Part shown: piece after piece, positions 8,889-18,500 of the stretch
Position numbering within the stretch: the stretch's first letter is position 1
How the letters are laid out: every line of letters begins with the position of its first letter
Source: Thermoplasmata archaeon
Lineage (GTDB): Archaea > Thermoplasmatota > Thermoplasmata > Thermoplasmatales > Thermoplasmataceae
Reading direction: 5' to 3'
Length of the DNA: 56,520 bases
Assembly (NCBI GenBank): GCA_015520045.1
Contig: WAQW01000057.1
Location: 1-56,520, forward strand
The notes under the pieces: generated by a model
The model's input: the letters and a program-made list of their open reading frames with translations, nothing else
Told to the model about the DNA's origin: nothing
Databases searched by the model: none
Made by a program: the position numbers and the translations under genes

Positions 8889-10166
8889 ATGATCATCAAA
8901 AACTTTGATTATCTTTCAACTTCAGCTCTAAGGCATAAGGCGCTCATGGTGCTGAATACTATTCTGGAGGAAAACAGTCCATCTGAGGCCATAGCTAGGA
9001 GAAAAATGGATATTTTGGAGAGGGTACCTGAAGATTCCCCAGTCAGGGTTTTTGGGTTTGGAAAGGCAAGCTATTCAATGTATATTGGACTCAGGAAACT
9101 GCTTGATGGAAGGATTGTTGAGGGAACCATAATAGTTCCCGAGGATGAGATGACTGTTGAGTCCTTTTCCGAATTGCAGATACTCCGTGCAACACATCCC
9201 TTTCCATCCGAATCAACACTTTCCTCGTCTCTCACTCTCGTGAAAAGGATAGAATCCTGCTCTAAGAGAGACGTTGCGATATTTCTGATTTCTGGAGGTG
9301 GCTCTTCTCTTTTTGAGATACCAACCGGAAATTTTAGCATTGAGGATTTGCGTAAAATAACGAAGTGTGTGATGGATTCGGGCGCTTCAATCGATGAACT
9401 TAACCGGATAAGAATAGCACTTTCCTCCGTTAAGGGTGGAAAACTCCTCGAGAAAATCCGCTCAAGAGATGTTGTTGCCCTCTACATTTCGGATGTTGTC
9501 TCAAACGACCTGAGATACGTTTCCTCCGGCCCCCTGATACCCCAGAGTGTTGATCTGACTGATCTACGCAAGAGGTACGGGAAGTGTTTCGCAAATATTG
9601 ATGGTAAAAAACTAGGAGTGGTTACCTCACGGCACAACGACAAAAAGCTGACGAATATAATAGTCCTATCCAACAGGGATCTTGTTCGTGCCGCGATATC
9701 TCATTTGGGTGAGGATAATACTTTGAACTTAGGATATACTCTGGGGGGAGATGTTAAAAATCTCGCTGAACATATTATTCGAGAGCTGAGAAAAAACTTA
9801 CGAAAGTTTCGACATGGATTCTGGTTCGTCGGTGCGGGTGAACCAACAGTACACGTCAAGGGAACCGGGCGGGGAGGTAGAAACCAGGAACTATGCCTGC
9901 ATGTTCTCAAGAAACTTCTTCCTGGTGAGGATATTGTTTTCATCTCCGCAGGCACTGATGGCATAGATGGAAACAGTGATGCAATGGGTGGCATAGTCGA
10001 CCGATCCACTCTCCTGGATTCATCCCTGGAAGAAATAGAAAAATTCCTTAGAAATAATGATAGTTACGGTTTCCTGTCATCGCATCGGGGCGCCATAATG
10101 ACCGGAAGAACCGGAAATAACGTTTCCGATGTGTTTATTGGTTACTTTTCCAGATCGGGCATCTGA
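8889..10166 (+). CDS. glycerate 2-kinase (GckA/MOFRL family)
   Basis: This 425-residue enzyme phosphorylates D-glycerate at C2 to give 2-phosphoglycerate, the step that feeds the non-phosphorylative Entner-Doudoroff pathway of Thermoplasmatales into lower glycolysis. The N-terminal DUF4147 domain includes FGFGKASYSM and ISGGGSSLFE. The C-terminal MOFRL domain contains GRGGRNQELCLH, SAGTDGIDGNSDAMGG and TGRTGNNVSDVFIGY. It fits in the same pathway as the glucose dehydrogenase encoded 35 kb away. The gene stands alone with gaps of more than 100 bases on both sides. Confidence 0.92.
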   Translation: MIIKNFDYLSTSALRHKALMVLNTILEENSPSEAIARRKMDILERVPEDSPVRVFGFGKASYSMYIGLRKLLDGRIVEGTIIVPEDEMTVESFSELQILRATHPFPSESTLSSSLTLVKRIESCSKRDVAIFLISGGGSSLFEIPTGNFSIEDLRKITKCVMDSGASIDELNRIRIALSSVKGGKLLEKIRSRDVVALYISDVVSNDLRYVSSGPLIPQSVDLTDLRKRYGKCFANIDGKKLGVVTSRHNDKKLTNIIVLSNRDLVRAAISHLGEDNTLNLGYTLGGDVKNLAEHIIRELRKNLRKFRHGFWFVGAGEPTVHVKGTGRGGRNQELCLHVLKKLLPGEDIVFISAGTDGIDGNSDAMGGIVDRSTLLDSSLEEIEKFLRNNDSYGFLSSHRGAIMTGRTGNNVSDVFIGYFSRSGI

Positions 10167-10463
10167 AAATAGATAAACATAGCGTAAAGATGTCTACAGA
10201 TCCTATTTGCCAATTGCTGTTAGCTTCAATTTGACACAGCAGAATTTCGTATAGATGATCCCTGTATTTCCATAAAGCGCTGCTAGAGCGGAATGGCTAA
10301 ACTTTATTCTATCTTCCGTTCTAGCGAATCGAATTTTGGATAAGTGAATATAGTTGAGCTGACGCCACGCTCCACAAACATTTCATCTTTCTCATGTATC
10401 CTGCAGAATGCATAACATTGAAAATTTTAACATTAATAGAATTATGTCTTGAGGGCAGCAAAG
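10167..10463. other. 297-base intergenic region with one strong inverted repeat
   Basis: No reading frame with family features was seen. The stretch holds the 12-bp inverted repeat described separately (10282-10325) and an AT-rich stretch just before trmI (about 10424-10440) that may be its promoter. Confidence 0.5.
10282..10325. repeat. inverted repeat, 12-bp arms with 20-base spacer
   Basis: The left arm GCTAGAGCGGAA (10282-10293) can pair with TTCCGTTCTAGC (10314-10325), with one G.U pair at the sixth position. The spacer is 20 bases. It lies between the end of the glycerate kinase gene and trmI. Possible roles are a structured RNA, a terminator-like hairpin or a dyad bound by a regulator; nothing decides among these. 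Confidence 0.6.
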
Positions 10464-11234
10464 ATGTCTAAAAGAGATTTGAAAATGATTGTTTCAGGAA
10501 AGGAGCTTGGGTTTATCGATGTGAACAGAAGTAAGGCTGTTGTGGGTAAGATCGAACACGATATCCCTGCCAATACTCCCGTAAGGGCTGGCGATACCAT
10601 TGAGATCGACAAGAAAGAGCTTACAGTGGTTGGATTCAATCCCTCCTACTATGATACGCTCTCACACAGGAGTTTTCAATCCATAAAGACACATGATGCA
10701 GCTTACATGATTTCAGTATCCGGGATACATTCAGGATCCACTGTACTCGAAGCGGGAATTGGAAACGGTTCCCTTACGGCTCATCTCATATGGGCCGTCG
10801 CCCCAGGTGGTAAGGTGGCGAGCGTGGATATTGAGAGAAAAGCCCTTGATCTCTCATCCGCCATCTTGAGAGAAGTTGTAGAGTCGGAGGTATGGGAACC
10901 CATTATAGGGGATGTCAGGAATTATAAGTTTTCGGACACGTTCGATGCCGTTTTTCTCGACATTCCTGACCCGTGGAATGCCATAGCAAACGTCTCCAAA
11001 TACATGAGAGGTGGAGGTTCACTTATTGTCTATTCGCCCAACTTCAACCAGATCGAACGTGCTGTGGATGTGATGAACGAGAATGATTTTCACGTTATCG
11101 AGAATCTCGAAATACTCAAAAGAAAACTCATAGTCAGGCATGGAAGAACCAGACCCGACAGCGATATGATCGGGCATACTGCATTCCTTTCGGTTGCAGT
11201 GAAAAAAAGCGGGTTTAGAGTTAGGGTTAAATAA
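10464..11234 (+). CDS. trmI: tRNA (adenine-N1)-methyltransferase (TrmI, A57/A58)
   Basis: The enzyme methylates N1 of adenine in the T loop of tRNA. The protein (256 residues) has an N-terminal beta-barrel, then a class I methyltransferase core with SAM motif TVLEAGIGNGSLTAHL (about 93-108), an acidic SVDIERKAL and the catalytic-loop motif LDIPDPWNAI. The TTG at 10449 would add five residues; the ATG at 10464 is chosen because family N-termini begin there. The 3' end overlaps the convergent MFS gene by 8 bases. Confidence 0.9.
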   Translation: MSKRDLKMIVSGKELGFIDVNRSKAVVGKIEHDIPANTPVRAGDTIEIDKKELTVVGFNPSYYDTLSHRSFQSIKTHDAAYMISVSGIHSGSTVLEAGIGNGSLTAHLIWAVAPGGKVASVDIERKALDLSSAILREVVESEVWEPIIGDVRNYKFSDTFDAVFLDIPDPWNAIANVSKYMRGGGSLIVYSPNFNQIERAVDVMNENDFHVIENLEILKRKLIVRHGRTRPDSDMIGHTAFLSVAVKKSGFRVRVK

Positions 11235-12387
11235 TTGCTGTTCCCTTCCTATAAAGGCGAAGAAGCGGTATGAAGGCCAGGCCAACGATCCCAAGGAATA
11301 TCCAGGCCGTGAAGTAATTTGAAATGTTGTGAATAAATCCGAACACTGTGGGCCAAATGGACCCAAAAAGTTGCTGGATAAAGTTAACAAGGGCCAAGGA
11401 GAAGGCGAGAAGAGCCTTATTCTGCTGCATAGTTCCTATTATGACGTACAAAAGAGAAAATCCCTGCACAGTAAGGAGACCAAGAACTATAGAGATAATA
11501 TAGATACCTACAACGCTGTTCAGCACTGCAAATGGAAAGACAAGAACCGAAAGCACAATATTGATCATTGCAAAATATCTGACTCCGAGGCCGTATCTTT
11601 TCGTTAGTGTAGCTCCAAGGATCCCTCCTACGAAACCAACAAGCAGGAAAAGCGAATCTGCGGTCATCGCATCCATCTCGGAAAACTGAAAGTGATCTCT
11701 TAGGTAGTATATGGATAGTTGCCCAACAACTATCTCGGCAATCATGGTGGACATAGCTGCAATGGAGAGTATCCATATGGGTTTTGATCTGATAAGTCTG
11801 GATATGTTGTTTAGCAGGTTCCTACCTGTGTCTGTGAATTCACGGGTTCCTCTCAGACCAAAGATATACAGAAAGGCAACGAACAGAGTCACGATTCCAG
11901 CAACAGTGAAAGCATTTCTCCAGCCCGTATGTAGATCTAGAATGGCCCAAATGATTACTCCGAGTCCTGCACCTATATTGAACGAGCCATTGTAAATATT
12001 TATGTGAAAACCATATGACGATGGGTCCACAACTTCCTTCAGCGTTGCTATAGCTGGGGAAAAAAAGAAGGCAGAGCCAAGACCACCGAAGAACCGCAGA
12101 ATGTCCAGGACTGGTAATGATGGCGAGTACCCAGATAACAGTGTGCTTAATCCTAAAATAACTATTCCAAAGCCACCAACAATTCTGTTCCCGAATTTAG
12201 CCGCGAGGAAACCTGCTGGAAGCTGGAATATGGCGACACCAGCGTAAAAGGCCGTGGTCAAGATTCCGAGTTGAGCAATCCCAACGTGAAATTCTCGTGA
12301 AATATAGTAAAGGCCCGGTGCTATGTTAAACCAGTTCATTGCGTAAACTGCACGTGAAAAGTGGACGATGAGGGGCCTTACTCTCAT
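11227..12387 (-). CDS. major facilitator superfamily transporter
   Basis: This 386-residue polytopic protein has about 12 hydrophobic segments. The MFS signature is between TM2 and TM3: AAKFGNRIVGG. Phrases such as GLYYISREFHVGIAQLGILTTAF and FQLPAGFLAAKFG are typical of the family. The substrate is unknown. The start is set at ATG 12387 because it is preceded by AAGGAGAGA, a good Shine-Dalgarno match. An in-frame start 63 bases further upstream would add an unlikely N-terminus. It is convergent with trmI (8-base overlap). Confidence 0.85.
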   Translation of the reverse strand: MRVRPLIVHFSRAVYAMNWFNIAPGLYYISREFHVGIAQLGILTTAFYAGVAIFQLPAGFLAAKFGNRIVGGFGIVILGLSTLLSGYSPSLPVLDILRFFGGLGSAFFFSPAIATLKEVVDPSSYGFHINIYNGSFNIGAGLGVIIWAILDLHTGWRNAFTVAGIVTLFVAFLYIFGLRGTREFTDTGRNLLNNISRLIRSKPIWILSIAAMSTMIAEIVVGQLSIYYLRDHFQFSEMDAMTADSLFLLVGFVGGILGATLTKRYGLGVRYFAMINIVLSVLVFPFAVLNSVVGIYIISIVLGLLTVQGFSLLYVIIGTMQQNKALLAFSLALVNFIQQLFGSIWPTVFGFIHNISNYFTAWIFLGIVGLAFIPLLRLYRKGTAII

Positions 12388-12677
12388 TCTCTCCTTAATG
12401 CGGAGATGAATAAAAACAATTACCGCAACGGAGGCATTGCTTTGCCTCAAGATAACATTGATCTTCTTCTATGAAAAAAGTGTTTCTCCTCAGGATCGTG
12501 TGGGTAATTTAAATAAGTCCTCACACTTCTTTCTTTGGCATCTTCATCGAATTTTTCAACACAGGTCATATGACATCATTTCAAAGAATGCACAAAAAGA
12601 GCGACTGTCCAGAAACGTATAGGATCCGCTTCATTGATTTCCTTATTGAATGAGCGAAGGTCTCATATAAAAAAACA
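12388..12677. other. 290-base intergenic region between MFS gene and tRNA-Tyr
   Basis: No convincing gene was found. Short open frames on the plus strand here lack family features and are read as chance. The segment probably carries the promoter of the MFS gene near its left end and the 3' processing region of the tRNA near its right end. Confidence 0.4.
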
Positions 12678-12770
12678 TCCCGGCTTCCGGATTTGAACCA
12701 GAGACCTGCGGATTACGGCGGTTATTCCTCCCTCTACAGTCCGCCGCTCTACCAACTGAGCTAAGCCGGG
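12678..12770 (-). tRNA. tRNA-Tyr (GTA anticodon) with a 20-base intron
   Basis: Read on the minus strand, the acceptor arms CCCGGCT and AGCCGGG pair fully and the next base is a discriminator A. The first pair is C1-G72, as in archaeal tRNA-Tyr. The D arm is GCTC...GAGC, the anticodon stem is GCGGA/TCCGC, and the T arm is TCTGG-TTCAAAT-CCGGA. The anticodon loop is 27 bases instead of 7: CTGTAG, then 20 extra bases, then A. This places an intron at the canonical 37/38 position, to be removed by the splicing endonuclease. The mature length is 73 with the discriminator base. Confidence 0.93.
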
Positions 12771-12797
12771 TACGAGGAAATAGCACTCCTCTTAAAA

Positions 12798-14066
12798 TTA
12801 TTTTCTCTGGAAAGGTCTACGTGTAGAGAATCTGGGAGTATTGTGATGCTGCACCAAGAAATCAGCCAGATCTATCACATTGCCGCGCAGGTTTAGGTTA
12901 GCTTCACATATAGGGCAAGCAGTAACTATTTTACTACTTCCCACATCCTCGAGATCTTTGAGGCGTCTTCGTGATATACTGGACGAAAGATCCGGAAAAA
13001 GAAGTTCATCGGGACCCCCACAACATTCGGTTCTGCTGCCGTGTCTGCGGGGATATTTTGTTTCACATATCCCATCAAGGACATCGTGGAGAAAGTCTGA
13101 GGAAGAACTGTGGAGCACCAGGTGACATGGCTCATGAAGAACAATGGATTCCTGAGAACTGGTGAACTGTTTCATATCGATGAATTCAAGATAGTGATAG
13201 ACCTCAAAGTTAAAGTCCCTCACATAATCGGGATAGATATTTCTGAGAAGATCATATGTATGAGGATCGACAGTAATGATCTTTCGTATGCCCATATCTT
13301 TAAAGCGCGACGTTACTCTCTCGGCATATCGTTTAAAGTTCTCAGAGTATCCTAGATCGTGAAGCAATGTACCGGGATATGGCTCAGATGCGCCGAGATA
13401 ACGCGGGACTACACCGGAAGAGTTTAGAAGTTTCACAATGCTTGCAAGAGAATTTTCGTAACTGTTCACCGACTTTCTATCTCTCAGAAGCTTAAAAACG
13501 AGAGATAGAGTGGGGAATCTGGCAATCAAGGAGGCAAAAAATTTCGTCAAAGACTCTCCCATGATTTCCCTCATTCTCTGGAGCCTTTCGAGATATGGCG
13601 TGATTTGGTACATGCTACCTGTATATAGAAGAATGCTAGAGTCATTGCTGAACGAAACATCACTGGAATCAACCCAGCTGGACATCTGCCTTTGAATGCC
13701 GAGGGGATTTTCAAATTTCTCGGTGAGATTGAGGATCATTCTGATCAGGGGGTCAGTCTCCTTTGTGGGAGTACTCCCATTGATCAGTTGCCTTGCGTAC
13801 GAACTCACGGCACCAGCGTTAACACCAGCTGGGCAGACATGGAGGCATGCGAAGCAGTTAAGGCAAGACATGAAACTGGATGAAAGTTCACGAAACTTCG
13901 GCGAAGAGTTTTTTTCAATAAGATCCCGCGCAAGGATTATTCTGCCCCTGGCTCCATAAGAAGGGAGGAATCCCGAAGAACTGAAGGTGGGGCATACGGC
14001 CTCGCAAAAACCGCATTCTATACATACCTCCACCTCTTTTCGAAGCTTTGTGGTGTAATCAATCAA
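12798..14066 (-). CDS. glcF: iron-sulfur subunit of a GlcDF/lactate-type dehydrogenase
   Basis: This 422-residue partner of the flavoprotein GlcD passes electrons to the quinone pool or another acceptor. There are two 4Fe-4S sites near the N-terminus, at Cys15, 18, 21, 25 and Cys68, 71, 74, 78. Two CCG-type domains follow, with HEPCHLVLH, RTECCGGPDELLFP and TACPICEANL. The start overlaps the end of glcD by 8 bases, so the two subunits are translationally coupled. The substrate could be glycolate, D-lactate or another 2-hydroxy acid; the sequence does not decide. Confidence 0.88.
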   Translation of the reverse strand: MIDYTTKLRKEVEVCIECGFCEAVCPTFSSSGFLPSYGARGRIILARDLIEKNSSPKFRELSSSFMSCLNCFACLHVCPAGVNAGAVSSYARQLINGSTPTKETDPLIRMILNLTEKFENPLGIQRQMSSWVDSSDVSFSNDSSILLYTGSMYQITPYLERLQRMREIMGESLTKFFASLIARFPTLSLVFKLLRDRKSVNSYENSLASIVKLLNSSGVVPRYLGASEPYPGTLLHDLGYSENFKRYAERVTSRFKDMGIRKIITVDPHTYDLLRNIYPDYVRDFNFEVYHYLEFIDMKQFTSSQESIVLHEPCHLVLHSSSSDFLHDVLDGICETKYPRRHGSRTECCGGPDELLFPDLSSSISRRRLKDLEDVGSSKIVTACPICEANLNLRGNVIDLADFLVQHHNTPRFSTRRPFQRK

Positions 14067-15450
14067 ACACTTTACCTCGGTTCATTATGTTGTTGGGGTC
14101 TACTATTCGCTTGATACCTTTGATAAGTTCTAGATTGTACAGACTGCCTGTATACTTATACTCCTCAAGAAGCAGATCCTTCTTTTCTATACCGATTCCA
14201 TGTTCGGCAGAGACGCTTCCCCCGCTTCTAAGGGCGATTTCACCCAATCTATGCTGATATTTCAAAACCCTTTCCCACATCACTGGATCAGAGGGGTCGG
14301 CGTATATGTTGGCGTGTATGTTCCCATCCCCAACGTGCCCAAAAAGAGCAACCCTCAAATTAAATTCTCTTGCAGCGGCTTCGCATTCGGTGAGCGCTCC
14401 AGATAACATTGACACTGGTACAACTATATCTCCTATTATTACCCTTTCGTGGGGTGATTTTCTGAGCCTGAGTAAGGACGAATAAGCTCCTTTTCTGGCC
14501 AGGTACATCTGCTCCATCTCCTGCTTTGAGGTTGTAGATTTGACAGATATAGCTCCAGAATCCTTCATTAGATTTCCGGCGAAGTGGAGCTCCTCCCTTT
14601 TCTGTGAGTTTAGAATAAGGTCAACCATTAGCATGGAGCCTGCCTGATCTGGAAAGGTAATTCCCATCTCTGTGGATATGGCGTCCATTGTAGTTCTATC
14701 CATAAACTCAGCGATCAGTGGATTGATTCCAAGTCTCTTCAGATTGGAAATGGCACTTCCCGCTTCGCTGACGGATCTGAAGAAGGCCACAATTCTTCCC
14801 GTTTTCGGAGGAATAGGCCATATCTTAAGAATGGCCTTGATTATGATTCCCAGCGTACCTTCAGCTCCGATGAAAAGTGAGGTGAGGTCATATCCAGCTG
14901 TCTGCTTCAAAACCTTTCCACCGGTGAAAATAGTTTCTCCGTTTGGAAGAAGAATCTCAAGACCCAGTATCCAGTTTCTCGTCGTTCCATATAGCGATGC
15001 TTTCAGCCCACCGGCATTTGTTGAAATTATACCCCCAATGGTAGCTGAAATGGAACTGCCTGGGTCCGGTGGGAAGAAGTATCCTTTTTCAGCGAGTGTT
15101 TCATTGAGATCATTAAGGCGGACGCCGGGCTCAACGACCACATACCGGTCAACAGGAGAGATCTCAAGTATCCTGTTCAGTTTTAATGTGCTTATTACAA
15201 GAGAACCACTTAAGGAAACTGAGGAACCGGTTAGTGACGTCCCTCCCCCTCTGACAACCACAGGGATTTTATTCTTCTGGCAGAAGAGTATCGTTTTCTG
15301 AAGGTCGTCGGTGCCATCAGGTATAAAAGCAGCCAGTGGTGGTTCACCACGAAAAGGTGAGGCATCAGATTCAAAGAGAACAGTTTCTCGAGGATCTGAT
15401 ATGAGATTATTCCCAACGATCTTTTTTAATTCATCGATTAAAGCACCCAC
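14059..15450 (-). CDS. glcD: FAD-linked 2-hydroxyacid dehydrogenase (GlcD/D-lactate dehydrogenase family)
   Basis: The catalytic flavoprotein oxidises glycolate, D-lactate or a similar acid. The FAD-binding PCMH domain shows VVRGGGTSLTGSSVSLSG and PPDPGSSISATIGG. The C-terminal oxidase domain ends with LFGHVGDGNIHANIY and SAEHGIGIEKKD, the expected active-site region. The start is placed at GTG 15450, giving 463 residues with the family-like opening GALIDELKKIVG. A TATA-like box sits 25 bases upstream, and all longer versions run into the divergent RND gene. A TTG at 15528 is a less likely alternative. Confidence 0.87.
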   Translation of the reverse strand: MGALIDELKKIVGNNLISDPRETVLFESDASPFRGEPPLAAFIPDGTDDLQKTILFCQKNKIPVVVRGGGTSLTGSSVSLSGSLVISTLKLNRILEISPVDRYVVVEPGVRLNDLNETLAEKGYFFPPDPGSSISATIGGIISTNAGGLKASLYGTTRNWILGLEILLPNGETIFTGGKVLKQTAGYDLTSLFIGAEGTLGIIIKAILKIWPIPPKTGRIVAFFRSVSEAGSAISNLKRLGINPLIAEFMDRTTMDAISTEMGITFPDQAGSMLMVDLILNSQKREELHFAGNLMKDSGAISVKSTTSKQEMEQMYLARKGAYSSLLRLRKSPHERVIIGDIVVPVSMLSGALTECEAAAREFNLRVALFGHVGDGNIHANIYADPSDPVMWERVLKYQHRLGEIALRSGGSVSAEHGIGIEKKDLLLEEYKYTGSLYNLELIKGIKRIVDPNNIMNRGKVFD

Positions 15451-15470
15451 ATCTTTCTGATTATTTGATG

Positions 15471-15480
15471 CAATATAATC
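15471..15480 (-). promoter_or_regulatory. TATA-like box of glcDF
   Basis: On the minus strand the run GATTATATTG is centred about 25 bases before GTG 15450, the expected spacing for a leaderless archaeal transcript. Confidence 0.6.
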
Positions 15481-15532
15481 TTTCCACGTTGTACCGCTTG
15501 ACCTTTTTGTGAGATCCTGCTGAATCAACAGT

Positions 15533-15541
15533 TTTATAATA
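15533..15541 (+). promoter_or_regulatory. TATA-like box of the RND exporter gene
   Basis: TTTATAATA is centred about 24 bases before ATG 15560. It forms a divergent promoter pair with the glcDF box only about 55 bases away, so a regulator bound between them could act on both units. Confidence 0.6.
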
Positions 15542-15559
15542 GTTAGGAATCTTGCAACG

Positions 15560-18500
15560 ATGTCCTCTGGTAGAACGCCACTGTTTAGAAGACTGGGAAA
15601 CTTCTCGGTGAGGCACAGCAGATCTATCATAATAATCTGGATTGTTTTTATTGTTCTGATGATGCCGTTTGCCACTTTTTTCTTCAATAACGTGGATTAC
15701 AACATCGGGGGTAGTTTCGTTCCCAAGAATTCTATGACCCAGAAGTCCTCCGATCTCATGAGTCAATATTTTGGAAATTCTGTTGATCCCGGTTCATCGA
15801 TCGTCGTTGTTTCCAACAATACAAGTTTGAGAGATCAAGCGGACACAGCGGCGCTCCTCAATCTTATCGATGAGCTCAATACATCTCTTTCCTCTAATTC
15901 GTCATACACCGGTATAACATCTATATTTGGCGTTGCAAAACAGACCCTGGGATCTACAGCCAGCGGAGCAAAAACTCTTTTAAATTCAACGTATTTTGTC
16001 CTCTCCTCCTTGAATTCACAGATATTCTCGACCATCAACGAAACAAATTCAAGCGTTGATTTCATCTACGGTTCCCCATCATACTATTTGAACGACTTTC
16101 AGAGGACAAACAATCCCAATGCATCCTATAATGATACCATTAATTTTTTGCTTTCAGCAGGTTCCTCACAGCTAACGGTACCTTATTTTAATTCAGTCAT
16201 CTATTTCTGGAACCTCAGCCTGAAGGCTGGCCAAACTCCATCTACTTCACTTATGAATAGTTCAATAAAAGATGTCTTTACCGGTTCTCTATCTCCGTTC
16301 TATATCATACTGAATAAAAGTGGGCAGATAGCATATTTCTCATTTTTGAGGGCTATAGATCTCAACTACTCTCTTGGTAGCTACCTGAGTTACAAACAGG
16401 CTACAGGAAATCCTGAGGCCATTGATATGTCATTTGTTAACAATTTCTCGCTCAATTATGTGCAGATTCAGCTTTCAAACAATGGTTCTCTCATAAAGTT
16501 TTTGAATTCCACATATCTTAATTCAAGCACAGTGGTTAAGAAGGCCTATAGCCTCGGTTTCTCCCCCACTGGAGATGAGATAACAGCTCTATCGGTTAAT
16601 GTGACAGGCAACGCAATGGAAAAAAAGCTCTCCGATAATCCACAGCTGCAGATAAATGGAAAAACCTTCAGGAATTTTCTCTATTTCATAAATGGAACAT
16701 CCAATGTTAATCGTTCCGTTGATGAACTTATGCACGCTGAAGCTTTCATTCTCTACCCTGTCTTGCCAAGTTCCTACATAATTCATCAGTTTGTTGGCTA
16801 TGAATACAGCACCACCATCATGATGGTGAATTTTAAGGGAAATGGTTCACTCCACACCTACAATTTAGTTAAGAATTTTGTTGAAAATTACTCGTCATCC
16901 ATCCCGGGGAGTTCTTTCTACTTTTCTTCAGATGTAGCATCGAGTCTTCAGACAAGCAATCAGTTCACGAACGGTTTGATGATTGCTCTGAGCATTGGTG
17001 TGGCTCTCTCCATACTTATAGTAGGTCTCTTCTTCAGATCACCGGTTGCCGCGTTCTTTCCGATGTTAATGTTTGGTGTTTCATCGATCACGTCCATGGG
17101 ATTTAATGGAATCCTGGACAAATATCTATTCAACGCGAAGGTCTCATTCATAACCCCTACACTCCTCCTGATACTTCTTCTTGGTCTCACCAGCGATTAC
17201 GTAGTCTACATAATGGCTAGATACAGGAAGGAGACAATGAGAGGAAATGCTCACGCAGCTGAAACTGCCACACAGTGGTCAGGTAATGCCGTCTTTACCT
17301 CCGGCTTTACCGTTGCACTTTCATATGTAGTTCTCTGGATATCGGGAATACCTGTCTTTAGCGATTCAGGACTGACGAATTTCATCGGTGTTGCCATAAC
17401 GGTGGTCATGGCCAACACATTTCTCATCGCCATGCTCCATAGGTTTGGCAGGAAAATATTCTGGCCATCTAAAACTTCTCTTTACGGTAAAATCCCCCTT
17501 GAAAAACAAATGACCCACATTGCAGAGATCACACTGAAGAACAGGAAGAAAATCATGGTAGCCTTTGCCGTGATATCGCTCATCTCATTATACATATATG
17601 TGAATACCCCTACCGGGTTGCAGGTTCTCAAACTGGTACCACCGACCAGTGCAACCAAGGCATTGAAGATCGTTAACAAGAGTTTTCACGGCGATTTCTT
17701 TGAAAGGGGATATGTAATATTGCACTTTGGATCCCCACTTTCTTTTAAGGTTGGAAACAAAACCGTCTATAATCTAACAGAAATGTCATATGTTACTCAG
17801 GTCGAGAACTTTCTTTTGAATAATTCTCAAATCACCCAGGTATATGGGCCAACCTATCCCTATGGTTACTATCAGGATCCAGCACTACACAATATCTCTA
17901 GTGACTACAGGCCTATGTTCGAAGCACAGATAAAGTCCTATCTGGGCAATTCTACTAATTATGCCATCGTGTATTTCCAGCCTGCTCAACTATCCTGGAA
18001 TCTCGCAACCCAAAACACTGTTAAATCGATAGATAATGGCCTGACCACGCTCTCCCATTCTCATAACTTTCAGTTTTACACGGGGGGACTTAGTCAGGGC
18101 CTCATAGATTCATATGATTATTCCTACTCAACTTTCATGGAGACCCTTCCCCTACTGATAGCATCAATTTTCGTCGTTCTTTTTATCCAGATATACTCAC
18201 TCTTTACCCCACTTAGATTGATCTCTATGGTTCTTCTCGCTGTTGTTATCGCGCTTGCTATCAGTTATGTAATTCTCCACTACATTCTCTCCCTTCCTAT
18301 TCTGATATTTGTACCAATATTTGTTATCATAACACTCCTCGCTGTGGGGCTGGATTATGACATATTTATGATAACAAGAGTGAGAGAAGAGATCATAAAG
18401 GGAGCACGAATAGAAGATGCTCTCAGAACTACCATCAGAGAGAATGGTGGTGTCATCGTGGTTCTGGGCCTTCTCCTATTCGTTACGTTCTTCGCTCTAC

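Noticed and set aside
14672-15301. Long open frame on the plus strand inside glcD
   Set aside because: It is antisense to well-conserved GlcD motifs and has no family features; it arises from codon bias.
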